DNA from: Clostridiales bacterium UBA3680
Lineage (GTDB): Bacteria; Bacillota; Clostridia; Lachnospirales; CAG-274
DNA: 16,797 nt
Assembly (NCBI GenBank): GCA_002372875.1
Contig: DFJD01000046.1
Location: 3,793-20,589 of the forward strand
Reading direction: 5' to 3'
Position numbers and translations under genes: made by a program. Positions 1 to 5,649 of the stretch are shown here, piece by piece (position 1 is the stretch's first letter; every line of letters starts with the position of its first letter). The notes beneath the pieces were generated by a model. The model worked only from the letters and a program-made list of their open reading frames with translations. It was not told the DNA's origin and searched no databases.

Positions 1-122
1 TATGCGAATGATTAATTAATCAGTAGTTCCGTAAATATTCCTTTAATATTATACAAAAATAGGTTCGGATTTCAATATTTACACGGTTTTTGTAACGAAA
101 AAGAAACCAAGAAAATTCCCTC

Positions 123-152
123 TTGACAAACAACATCACCTTATGGTATCAT
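123..152 (+). promoter_or_regulatory. Sigma-A type promoter of the rpsF-ssb-rpsR operon
   Basis: A perfect -35 box TTGACA (123-128) is followed after 18 bases by TATCAT (147-152), close to the -10 consensus. It lies about 85 bases before the rpsF start codon, so transcription would begin near 159 and leave a leader of roughly 75 nt. An in-frame ATG at 143 sits inside this promoter and therefore cannot be the rpsF start. Confidence 0.8.
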
Positions 153-186
153 ATCTGCTGTATGTGACGTTTAACGGCACTTACAT

Positions 187-208
187 CCTTGCTCTTGTTT
201 TTGCAAGG
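187..208 (+). promoter_or_regulatory. Hairpin in the rpsF 5' leader, possible S6:S18 autoregulatory site
   Basis: CCTTGC (187-192) pairs with GCAAGG (203-208) around a T-rich loop, just upstream of the rpsF ribosome site. Weaker flanking pairing is possible between GGC at 175-177 and GCC at 209-211. rpsF operons in many bacteria carry a leader bound by the S6:S18 complex, usually with a conserved CCG in a bulge or loop. No CCG is visible here, so the regulatory reading is only an inference; the hairpin itself is seen. Confidence 0.35.
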
Positions 209-235
209 GCCAAAGTCCAAAAGGAGGTGCACAAA

Positions 236-523
236 ATGAAAAATTACGAATTGGCAGTTGTTTACAATCCCAATCTCGACGAAGAAGCTTTAAATGCAGA
301 AAAGGCTTCCGTTAACGCTCTTATCGAAAGATTCGGCGGTACAGTCGACAAAATTGACGATTGGGGTAAGCGCAGACTTGCTTACGAGATTCAGAAGGTA
401 AACGAAGGTGTTTACAACTTTGTTTCCTTTAGCGCAGAGGCTACCGCTCCCGCGGAAATAGAAGCCCGTATGCGTATCAAAGAGAACGTTCTTCGTTATC
501 TTGTTATCTCTGTTGAGGAATAA
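236..523 (+). CDS. rpsF: 30S ribosomal protein S6
   Basis: This encodes S6, which binds S18 and sits on the platform of the 30S subunit. From the ATG at 236 the protein is 95 residues, the usual length, and starts MKNYELAVVYNPNLDEEA, the typical first beta strand. Later segments (GGTVDKIDDWGKRRLAYEI, then YNFVSFSA and MRIKENVLRYLVI) match the ferredoxin-like S6 fold. I chose 236 because AAGGAGGTG stands a few bases upstream; an in-frame extension back to 143 runs through the promoter and leader and adds a non-family sequence. It is the first gene of the operon, 12 nt before ssb. Assignment is secure from sequence and context. Confidence 0.97.
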   Translation: MKNYELAVVYNPNLDEEALNAEKASVNALIERFGGTVDKIDDWGKRRLAYEIQKVNEGVYNFVSFSAEATAPAEIEARMRIKENVLRYLVISVEE

Positions 524-535
524 GGAGGGGAGCCT

Positions 536-985
536 ATGAACAAGGTCATACTTGCAGGCAGACTAACGGCAGACCCTGAGATCCGCTATACTCAAAGTGC
601 GGATTCCCTCGCTGTTTGCAGATTTTCCATAGCTGTTGACAGAGGAAGACGCCAAGAAAACGGAGAGAGAACGGCAGACTTTTTTAACTGTACTTGTTTC
701 GGAAAAAGAGGAGAAACGATCAATCAGTTTTTCCGCAAGGGTAACAGGATCGCTGTTGCCGGAAGGATCCAAAACGACAACTACACCGATAAAGACGGCG
801 TTAAGCGCTATTCCGTGCAGATAATCGTTGAAGAATTCGATTTCCTTGAATCAAAGTCGGAAGCTGCCGCATCAAGTCAAGGCAATTTCAATCAATCATC
901 CGGTTCGGTTCCTTCGGGGAACGATTACAGCGGTGGCTTCCATGCCGCAGCCGATGATGCGAATGATGATGATTTGCCGTTCTGA
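536..985 (+). CDS. ssb: Single-stranded DNA-binding protein
   Basis: SSB coats single-stranded DNA in replication, recombination and repair. The 149-residue product has an N-terminal OB fold (residues 1 to about 105, starting MNKVILAGRLTADPEIRYT and including DFFNCTCFGKRGE and GNRIAVAGRIQ). A low-complexity Ser/Gly/Asn linker follows, then the acidic tip DDDLPF that docks partner proteins. The ATG at 536 follows AAGGAGGGG. The setting between the two ribosomal protein genes S6 and S18 is the classic bacterial arrangement. Nothing is broken or unusual. MutS/MutL repair proteins are encoded elsewhere in the window on the other strand. Confidence 0.97.
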   Translation: MNKVILAGRLTADPEIRYTQSADSLAVCRFSIAVDRGRRQENGERTADFFNCTCFGKRGETINQFFRKGNRIAVAGRIQNDNYTDKDGVKRYSVQIIVEEFDFLESKSEAAASSQGNFNQSSGSVPSGNDYSGGFHAAADDANDDDLPF

Positions 986-1009
986 ATCTAATAAGGAGGT
1001 TTGTTTATA

Positions 1010-1240
1010 ATGATCAATAAAAGACACGGAAGAAGAAAAAAACGTGTTTGCGCATGCTGTGCAGAAAAGGTTGCAACAGTAGATTACAAGAATACAGCTA
1101 AGCTCAGAAGATATATCTCCGAGCGCGGAAAGATCCTTCCCAGAAGAATCACAGGCAATTGCGCAAAGCATCAGAGAGCTATAACAATAGCTATAAAGAG
1201 AGCAAGACATTTAGCTCTTCTTCCCTATATTCAGGAATAA
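1010..1240 (+). CDS. rpsR: 30S ribosomal protein S18
   Basis: S18 is the partner of S6 on the 30S platform. The 76-residue protein starts MINKRHGRRKKRVCACCAEK and contains the S18 core (DYKNTAKLRRYISERGKILP, then RAITIAIKRARHLALLPY). It keeps Cys14 and Cys17 plus Cys51-x-x-His54, a pattern like the zinc-binding C+ form of S18; that zinc is bound is an inference. I chose ATG 1010, ten bases after AAGGAGGT (993-1000), over an in-frame TTG at 1001. It is the last gene of the operon and runs straight into an intrinsic terminator. Confidence 0.97.
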   Translation: MINKRHGRRKKRVCACCAEKVATVDYKNTAKLRRYISERGKILPRRITGNCAKHQRAITIAIKRARHLALLPYIQE

Positions 1241-1430
1241 TAAAAGCACCGCCGATTGGCGGTGTTTTTTTGTATGCTGATGCAGATTTTGTTGTCTGCT
1301 CGTTTGAGTAGTAAACCTTTGTAAGCCTGCCTAAAGCATCGTAATCGTAATGTGCCGCAAAGGCAAGGTTTACGCTTATCAAAACCGCCATAGCAGTAAG
1401 GATTAAAAGTATTATTTTTTTGTTTTGCAT
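1191..1430 (-). pseudogene. Truncated Rhs/YD-repeat 5' end: signal peptide plus one YD repeat
   Basis: The reading frame starts at ATG 1430 after AAAGGAGGACAAGCT, an excellent ribosome site. It begins MQNKKIILLILTAMAVLIS with the rest of a Sec signal peptide ending near AFA-A (residues 1 to about 25), then HYDYDALGRLTKVYYSNEQ, a single canonical YD/Rhs repeat. After about residue 43 the frame runs through the inverted rpsR terminator (KKTPPIGGAF) and into antisense rpsR, which looks like accidental coding. I read it as the intact 5' end of a secreted Rhs (WapA-like) gene whose body has been lost. It could instead be a short secreted single-repeat protein that ends by chance. It converges on rpsR and overlaps it by about 50 nt. 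Confidence 0.5.
1247..1271 (+). terminator. Intrinsic terminator of the rpsF operon
   Basis: CACCGCC (1247-1253) pairs perfectly with GGCGGTG (1258-1264) around GATT, followed by seven T (1265-1271). AAAA precedes the left arm, so it may also work, less well, for the converging minus-strand transcript. Confidence 0.92.
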
Positions 1431-1489
1431 AGCTTGTCCTCCTTTCATGTTAGGTAACTGTTATTTGGGAGAGGTATGCGGACAAAATA

Positions 1490-1603
1490 TCAGCATTCCT
1501 CGTATAAATGTTGGCGTTGGGGATGATTATGTACATTTGCTTTGAACTCTCTCAACTCATATACGTCACCTGTATGATTTAGCTCGTGCCAAGGGGTACG
1601 GGC
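1490..1603 (-). pseudogene. C-terminal tail of a lost protein, probably a toxin tip
   Basis: On the minus strand a 37-codon frame ends at TGA 1490-1492. It includes PWHELNHTGDVYELREF followed by KANVHNHPQRQHLYEEC. The dense His/Asn/Asp pattern and the position directly before an Rhs start resemble the end of an HNH-type nuclease tip of a polymorphic toxin. I cannot name the family. The frame is closed upstream at 1604-1606, exactly where the hairpin element (1615-1686) begins, so the rest of the gene has been lost or replaced there. The ribosome site and ATG of the next minus-strand frame lie 60 nt downstream. The reading frame is seen; its toxin identity is an inference. Confidence 0.35.
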
Positions 1604-1614
1604 TTAGAAGCGTG

Positions 1615-1686
1615 TCGCTTCAAGCGAAATTCACCGCAATAGCGGTAAATTTGAAGAGGATAGCAAAGATAGTATCCTCTTCAAAT
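1615..1686. repeat. Compound hairpin element (MITE-like)
   Basis: Three inverted repeats are stacked. TCGCTT/AAGCGA (1615-1620, 1622-1627). AAATT-x-ACCGC / GCGGT-x-AATTT (1627-1637, 1642-1652). A perfect 14-bp pair, ATTTGAAGAGGATA (1649-1662) with TATCCTCTTCAAAT (1673-1686). The second and third share bases 1649-1652, so they compete for pairing. It sits at the broken 5' edge of the 1490-1603 fragment. There is no T-run, so a terminator is unlikely. It resembles the small intergenic hairpin repeats seen in clostridial genomes; mobility is not shown by the sequence. The rest of 1687-1810 is AT-rich and shows nothing recognisable. Confidence 0.6.
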
Positions 1687-1810
1687 GATTATATTTTCTC
1701 AATTTTCGGAATTATTATAACGAAAGTTGAATTAGTTGTAAATTTTAACGCAGGAACAGGAAAACGACTTGCAAAAACGGTTTAAAAACGGCACTTTTTC
1801 ACCGGTCTCT

Positions 1811-1875
1811 CTCCGTCCCCTGTATGACCCCTTTGCATTATTGCACCTCATACACATCTCCGTCCCCTGTATGAC
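1811..1875 (+). repeat. REP-like direct repeats, left copy of the cassette-flanking repeat
   Basis: The 18-mer CTCCGTCCCCTGTATGAC occurs at 1811-1828, again at 1858-1875 and a third time at 4255-4272, identical in all three. The second copy belongs to a 44-nt block (1832-1875) that recurs at 4229-4272 with one mismatch (T at 1857, C at 4254). The two long copies are in the same orientation and bracket the Rhs tip and its immunity gene. The GGGGACGG-type motif is typical of REP-like intergenic repeats in Firmicutes; which transposase would move them is unknown. Confidence 0.8.
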
Positions 1876-1894
1876 AATTCGCTTAAACAGCGGG

Positions 1895-1956
1895 CAGGAC
1901 AGAGAACCGTCCCCCGTCCTGTACCGTCCCCCGTCCTGTACCTCCCCCGTCCTGTA
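1895..1956 (+). repeat. Tandem 17-nt repeat with REP-type inverted repeat
   Basis: Three head-to-tail units of CCGTCCCCCGTCCTGTA occur at 1907-1923, 1924-1940 and, one base shorter, 1941-1956. CAGGAC (1895-1900) can pair with GTCCTG (1916-1921) across the motif AGAGAACC, a REP-like hairpin. The tract lies just downstream of the 3' end of the 225-aa minus-strand gene and is C-rich on the plus strand, unlike the AT-rich surroundings. Units are contiguous with no spacers, so it is not CRISPR. Confidence 0.75.
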
Positions 1957-1958
1957 CC

Positions 1959-2636
1959 CTATCTCCACTCTTGTACAGAACCCGCCCCCGTTACCTTTAA
2001 TGTTTTATAGACATTATCCTCGACCAAATCACCATTATGAAAATAAATTGTTTCAACGTTATATTTCTCAAAAGCATATTCACATATTTTTTTTGTTTTA
2101 TCGCTATTTTCACTTAGTTCTTCGGGAAGCCCAATGTGAAGAACAAAAGAAACATTTTCCTTAGAATAAGCCTGTATAGATGGAGGATACCCGTTTTTTT
2201 CATATAATTTTCTTACGTCATCCTTTACTTTAGAGTTATAATCATAAATTGTGTCAGTGGCGCGGCAATTTATATATGTATTGTATAATTCTGAACATTT
2301 AACACTAATATCGTTGGCTATTTCCTGTTCCCATACGCTTACAAAATACGGATATGATTCGCTTATTCCATATCTTTTGCTGTAATGGATTTTAAAGTTA
2401 ATTCCGTTATAAGCTTTTACAGATAAGTTATAGCTACTATCTTTAAAATCATAACCAATATATGTTATTTCCATATCTTCATTATATTCTGTGAGTAAAT
2501 ATTTACTGACTTCACTTTTTACTTGTTTTTTTCTGATACTAGAATAAAGGAATAATAACAAACTTACTATAAAAAATACAATTATATACTTTACATATAT
2601 TTTTTTGCCAGAATGATTTATTGATAGTGCACTCAT
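1959..2636 (-). CDS. Membrane-anchored protein, candidate immunity protein for the Rhs toxin tip
   Basis: The 225-residue product has a basic N-terminus, one transmembrane segment at about residues 15-33 (YIIVFFIVSLLLFLYSS) and a soluble, probably extracytoplasmic domain with no motif I can name. Its ATG overlaps the Rhs stop as ATGA (2633-2636). Its ribosome site GGAGGTGGAGG is encoded by the glycine-rich last codons of the Rhs gene, so translation is coupled. That is the usual layout of a polymorphic toxin and its immunity partner, and a membrane-tethered form would suit a toxin acting at the cell surface or envelope. The last residues (TGAGSVQEWR) fall at the edge of the REP-like tract and may be a replaced C-terminus. 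The immunity function is inferred from context only. Confidence 0.75.
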   Translation of the reverse strand: MSALSINHSGKKIYVKYIIVFFIVSLLLFLYSSIRKKQVKSEVSKYLLTEYNEDMEITYIGYDFKDSSYNLSVKAYNGINFKIHYSKRYGISESYPYFVSVWEQEIANDISVKCSELYNTYINCRATDTIYDYNSKVKDDVRKLYEKNGYPPSIQAYSKENVSFVLHIGLPEELSENSDKTKKICEYAFEKYNVETIYFHNGDLVEDNVYKTLKVTGAGSVQEWR

Positions 2637-4138
2637 AATCCTCCACCTCCCATTGGTTCTGGATAGCCTTCACTATAAAAATCATCATTAACAACTTCTG
2701 GTAAATATTCGTATAAAGTCGAATTGTAATCAACAGAATATGTAGCTATACTATCGTAAATATGTTTATGTGTATTAGGAATTGGTGGTTTATTTATTTT
2801 AATATTCAAACTAGATATTGGCAGATTATTTTTTAAAACACCATATCCTATGAGTTCGTTTGTGACCTGTAAACAATTTCGATCCAGCAAAGAGTATTTT
2901 TCATTTTTCCCATTTTTTGTTTTATCTTCAATTTTTTTATAATAGTTAATTGAACCCGAAAAATCGCCTTCAATATACACAAAATAGGTATATCTTTCAT
3001 CATACTTAATATTATCGTTATTTAATAACGCATATGAAACCGCCACGCTATTTAATTTATATTTATTTACATCTTCCTTTGTAAGACCAGAATCTACTAA
3101 TATGGTACGTTCACTGCCCCAATAAAAATATAGCCACTTACCATCTTGTTCAAATAAAGCCGATGTATGTCCAAATCCAAATGCTCCATCTGGTGCAGTA
3201 ATTATAATGGCATCTAGACCTTTCGCATCAATACTACATATTACGTTATTATTACAGTAATTGTACCAATTCTCCCCATCCCTGACCGGGTCAACATTGA
3301 TAAACCTCTGTATCTGTGGGTTATAGTACCTTGCACGCATATAGTAAAGCCCGTTTGCATCGGTTTCCACACCATACTTACCAACATATAAGAAAGGTGT
3401 ATCATCCGCCCCCGTTCTCTTCACCATATTGCCATAGGCATCATAGAACATAGTATCAACAACAGCGCCGCCGGAAGTTGTCATTGCAGTCGTACTGCCT
3501 CTGTAATCATAGTGATATAAGCGGTAGTCTGCGCCCTTTTCTTGGCTTATAAGTCCCAGACTATAAACATAATATGTTGTTTCATTGCCTGTTGTGGACA
3601 TTAAAACCCTGCTTAACTCTGCATTGGGGTCAACAACAAAGTTTGTGGTCGTTCCGTTCTCTGTCTTTGAAGTTCTGTAACCCTCTGCATCGTAGGTGTA
3701 TGAGCAACTTATCGCCGAGCCGCTTATCGTTACATCCGTAAGCTGATTTAAGCTGTCAAAGGTAAGGTTTCCAAACTCACTGCCGAGCGGCGTTTTAAGC
3801 ATATTGCCGTCTGCATCGTAAGGTATAGATGTACCGTTGAAGTTTGTCAGGCGGTTTGCTTCGCTGTACGACATTGCCGCATCATCAACGCTTATCTCGT
3901 TTACATTCGGCTCATTTGCGGAGATTTCATCAGTAATGTTGCCGTCTGCATCATAAGAATAGGTATACTCATTGATAACGGTATTACCGTTTTGGTCTAT
4001 GGTGTGAGTAAGCTGTCCTGCGGCATTGTAAGTATAAGTTTCCACGCTGCCATCGGGTCTTGTGATGCTTGACAATCTTCCGTTATTGTCATAAGCGTAG
4101 GTCGTTTCCCTGTTGTTCCAATCCTTGACTTTCGTCAT
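2633..4138 (-). CDS. Rhs/YD-repeat protein (5'-truncated) with C-terminal permuted papain-like toxin tip
   Basis: The 501-residue frame contains many YD repeats (for example TTYAYDNNGRLSSITRPDGS, YTYNAAGQLTHTIDQNGN, SYDADGNI). The Rhs core end follows at 265-310 (GLYYMRARYYNPQIQRFINV then DP and a degenerate NNNVICSIDAKGL), then a variable tip of about 195 residues. The tip has FGFGHTSALFEQDGKW (His324) and LLDRNCLQVTNEL (Cys422); His before Cys is the order of circularly permuted papain-like (LRAT/NlpC-type) amidases or peptidases. Rhs coding continues in frame upstream of the first ATG to 4195 (KLTYPDNKQVSYTYNANNQ) before a stop, with no signal peptide, so the 5' part is missing. As it stands it may be silent or an orphan tip module. 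The C-terminal GGGGL codons double as the ribosome site of the next gene. Confidence 0.88.
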   Translation of the reverse strand: MTKVKDWNNRETTYAYDNNGRLSSITRPDGSVETYTYNAAGQLTHTIDQNGNTVINEYTYSYDADGNITDEISANEPNVNEISVDDAAMSYSEANRLTNFNGTSIPYDADGNMLKTPLGSEFGNLTFDSLNQLTDVTISGSAISCSYTYDAEGYRTSKTENGTTTNFVVDPNAELSRVLMSTTGNETTYYVYSLGLISQEKGADYRLYHYDYRGSTTAMTTSGGAVVDTMFYDAYGNMVKRTGADDTPFLYVGKYGVETDANGLYYMRARYYNPQIQRFINVDPVRDGENWYNYCNNNVICSIDAKGLDAIIITAPDGAFGFGHTSALFEQDGKWLYFYWGSERTILVDSGLTKEDVNKYKLNSVAVSYALLNNDNIKYDERYTYFVYIEGDFSGSINYYKKIEDKTKNGKNEKYSLLDRNCLQVTNELIGYGVLKNNLPISSLNIKINKPPIPNTHKHIYDSIATYSVDYNSTLYEYLPEVVNDDFYSEGYPEPMGGGGL

Positions 4139-4228
4139 TTGGTTATTGGCATTATAGGTGTAGGAAACCTGCTTATTATCGGGATATGTCAGCTTTTATG
4201 ACTTACAGAGAGGAGATTGTGTAATCAT

Positions 4229-4272
4229 TTTGCATTATTGCACCTCATACACACCTCCGTCCCCTGTATGAC
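4229..4272 (+). repeat. Right copy of the 44-nt direct repeat
   Basis: This matches 1832-1875 at 43 of 44 positions in the same orientation. It lies between the truncated 5' edge of the Rhs frame (4195) and the stop codon of the 120-aa gene, which begins at 4273 immediately after the repeat. The two copies therefore enclose about 2.35 kb holding the Rhs fragment, its toxin tip and the immunity candidate. Confidence 0.85.
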
Positions 4273-4635
4273 TCATTCTTTTTTCCATACAAGCTTTTGT
4301 TCTTCTTTAGAACTCAAATAAATGCAATCTATTTGAGTATTATAAGGAATACTAATCATAAAATTACTGTATCTATGAAAAAAAGATGGAAGTGTTTTGT
4401 GGATTTTCAAATATAAAACATTATTTTCTATTCTATAATTATATCTTGCGAATTCAAAAAAGCCCTCATTAAAGTCACCCTTTACAATTAAGTGAGAATC
4501 CTGAAAATACACCTCCTGTATAATTATGTTTTTATTTGTTAGAAATCCACAGTTTAGGAAATATATACAAACTAAAATACATATTATACCGCATAACAAA
4601 ATAACTTTAAGTATTACTTTGGACATTTTTTTCAT
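4273..4635 (-). CDS. Small membrane-anchored protein, candidate immunity protein
   Basis: The product is 120 residues, begins at an ATG right after TAAGGAGGAAAA, and has a single hydrophobic anchor at about residues 8-30 (VILKVILLCGIICILVCIYF). The remaining domain of about 90 residues looks rich in beta strand (IIIQEVYFQDSHLIVKGDF, NYRIENNVLYLKIHK) and is presumably outside the membrane. It follows the broken papain-like tip (stop at 4652) by 16 nt on the same strand, as an immunity gene follows its toxin. I recognise no family. Its last codons abut the 44-nt repeat at 4229-4272, so the C-terminus could have been altered by the repeat. The role is inferred only from position and architecture. 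Confidence 0.7.
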   Translation of the reverse strand: MKKMSKVILKVILLCGIICILVCIYFLNCGFLTNKNIIIQEVYFQDSHLIVKGDFNEGFFEFARYNYRIENNVLYLKIHKTLPSFFHRYSNFMISIPYNTQIDCIYLSSKEEQKLVWKKE

Positions 4636-4651
4636 TTTTCCTCCTTAACAA

Positions 4652-5108
4652 TCAGTAAGATGATGACTTTGGAACATCTATACTGTATTGTGCAGAACTA
4701 TACGGGTTAATATAGGAACTGTTAGAACTACTTGCACCGCTATTACTACTATTTCCACTATGTAAAATACTACTCGAAGAATTGGAAACATTGTTATTTA
4801 TATTAATATTATTTTTATCAGGCAAATTTGTATACTTATATCCATTAACCTGAATTATACTATTAGCTAATTGTTCTGGCGTACTTATGTATAATTTTGT
4901 TATTATAATATTTATTTCAGATAGTGGATTAAGTTTATCATCACTTACTTTGTTCCAGATATTTGCGGCAAAGTAGGAACAATTGCGAGTCAAGGACCAG
5001 TCATCATTATTTTTTATAAAATTATTTATAGTTTTTAGTTGATTATATATTAGCAAATAACAGTATAGCAGAGAGTATAATTATTTTGTAAAATTTATGC
5101 ATATTCAT
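4652..5108 (-). pseudogene. Broken papain-like toxin tip with a detached signal peptide
   Basis: Two minus-strand frames meet here. ATG 5108 opens a 21-residue signal-like peptide (MNMHKFYKIIILSAILLFAN) that stops at 5043. Overlapping it in the next frame is a 134-residue frame (4652-5056, first codon TTG). This second frame contains DDWSLTRNCSYFAANIWNK (Cys26), very like the LLDRNC motif of the neighbouring Rhs tip, then a segment STPEQLANSIIQVNGYKY. It ends in a Ser/Asn-rich low-complexity tail. The family's upstream His motif is absent, so the catalytic half-site is missing. I read it as a C-terminal half of a papain-like tip joined to a secretion signal and frameshifted. The alternative is a short real gene starting at 5056 or just downstream. 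Its candidate partner gene follows 16 nt later. Confidence 0.6.
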
Positions 5109-5158
5109 ATAAAACCTAATTCCTTTGCTTTTGAATAAAATTTTTCGTTTAAACACAG

Positions 5159-5629
5159 TTATTCTTTCATCTTATCAAATATTTTAATATCAGATTGAGA
5201 AAAATCATTTATATCGTTATAAATCACTACATATTGTTTTACATCTTTTACATAGTCAAAATATTTATAATTATAACTTTTAGAAATTTTATTAACATAG
5301 CAAATATAACATTTATTATCTTTATTATTAATTATTGCATATCCATCATATGAATAAAAATAAACTTTACCTATTGTTCGCTTTGTTTTTTTTACTTTTC
5401 GTAATATTACTGTAAATGGATTATCCTCTGTATTGCATTCCAAGCATATGTCATTTGCATACTTACCCAAAGAGAATAAGCCATTAGAATAAATATCTAT
5501 GGTATCTTTACCAACTAATCCTTTTACATAGTGTGTATTTTCAATTCTGATATAAATATATATTAAAATTACAGCTAAAAACAATAACATTAATAGTATT
5601 CTTTTTTTGTAATAAACTATTCTATTCAT
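5159..5629 (-). CDS. Uncharacterised single-pass membrane protein
   Basis: The 156-residue product starts MNRIVYYKKRILLMLLFLAV, giving a positively charged N-terminus and one transmembrane segment at about residues 10-28. A Tyr/Lys/Asn-rich soluble domain follows (for example KVYFYSYDGYAIINNKDNK and YFDYVKDVKQYVVIYNDIND). Cys residues occur as CLEC and CYIC but without a clear metal-site spacing. The codon use is extremely AT-rich, like the toxin tips and unlike the housekeeping gene 20 nt upstream. There is no good ribosome site before the ATG. I do not recognise a family. By position at the edge of the Rhs island it may be an orphan immunity-type protein; this is only an inference. Confidence 0.6.
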   Translation of the reverse strand: MNRIVYYKKRILLMLLFLAVILIYIYIRIENTHYVKGLVGKDTIDIYSNGLFSLGKYANDICLECNTEDNPFTVILRKVKKTKRTIGKVYFYSYDGYAIINNKDNKCYICYVNKISKSYNYKYFDYVKDVKQYVVIYNDINDFSQSDIKIFDKMKE

Positions 5630-5649
5630 ATTTAATTAATCAGTGTTTC

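Noticed and set aside
143..235. In-frame upstream extension of rpsF (start at 143)
   Set aside because: It overlaps the -10 box and leader; ATG 236 has a strong ribosome site and gives the normal S6 N-terminus.
1907..1956. Possible CRISPR array
   Set aside because: The 17-nt units are contiguous with no spacers, and no cas gene is nearby.
1732..2164. Open frames on both strands across the repeat tract
   Set aside because: They simply translate the REP-like repeats and antisense of the 225-aa gene; there is no ribosome site and no protein-like sequence.
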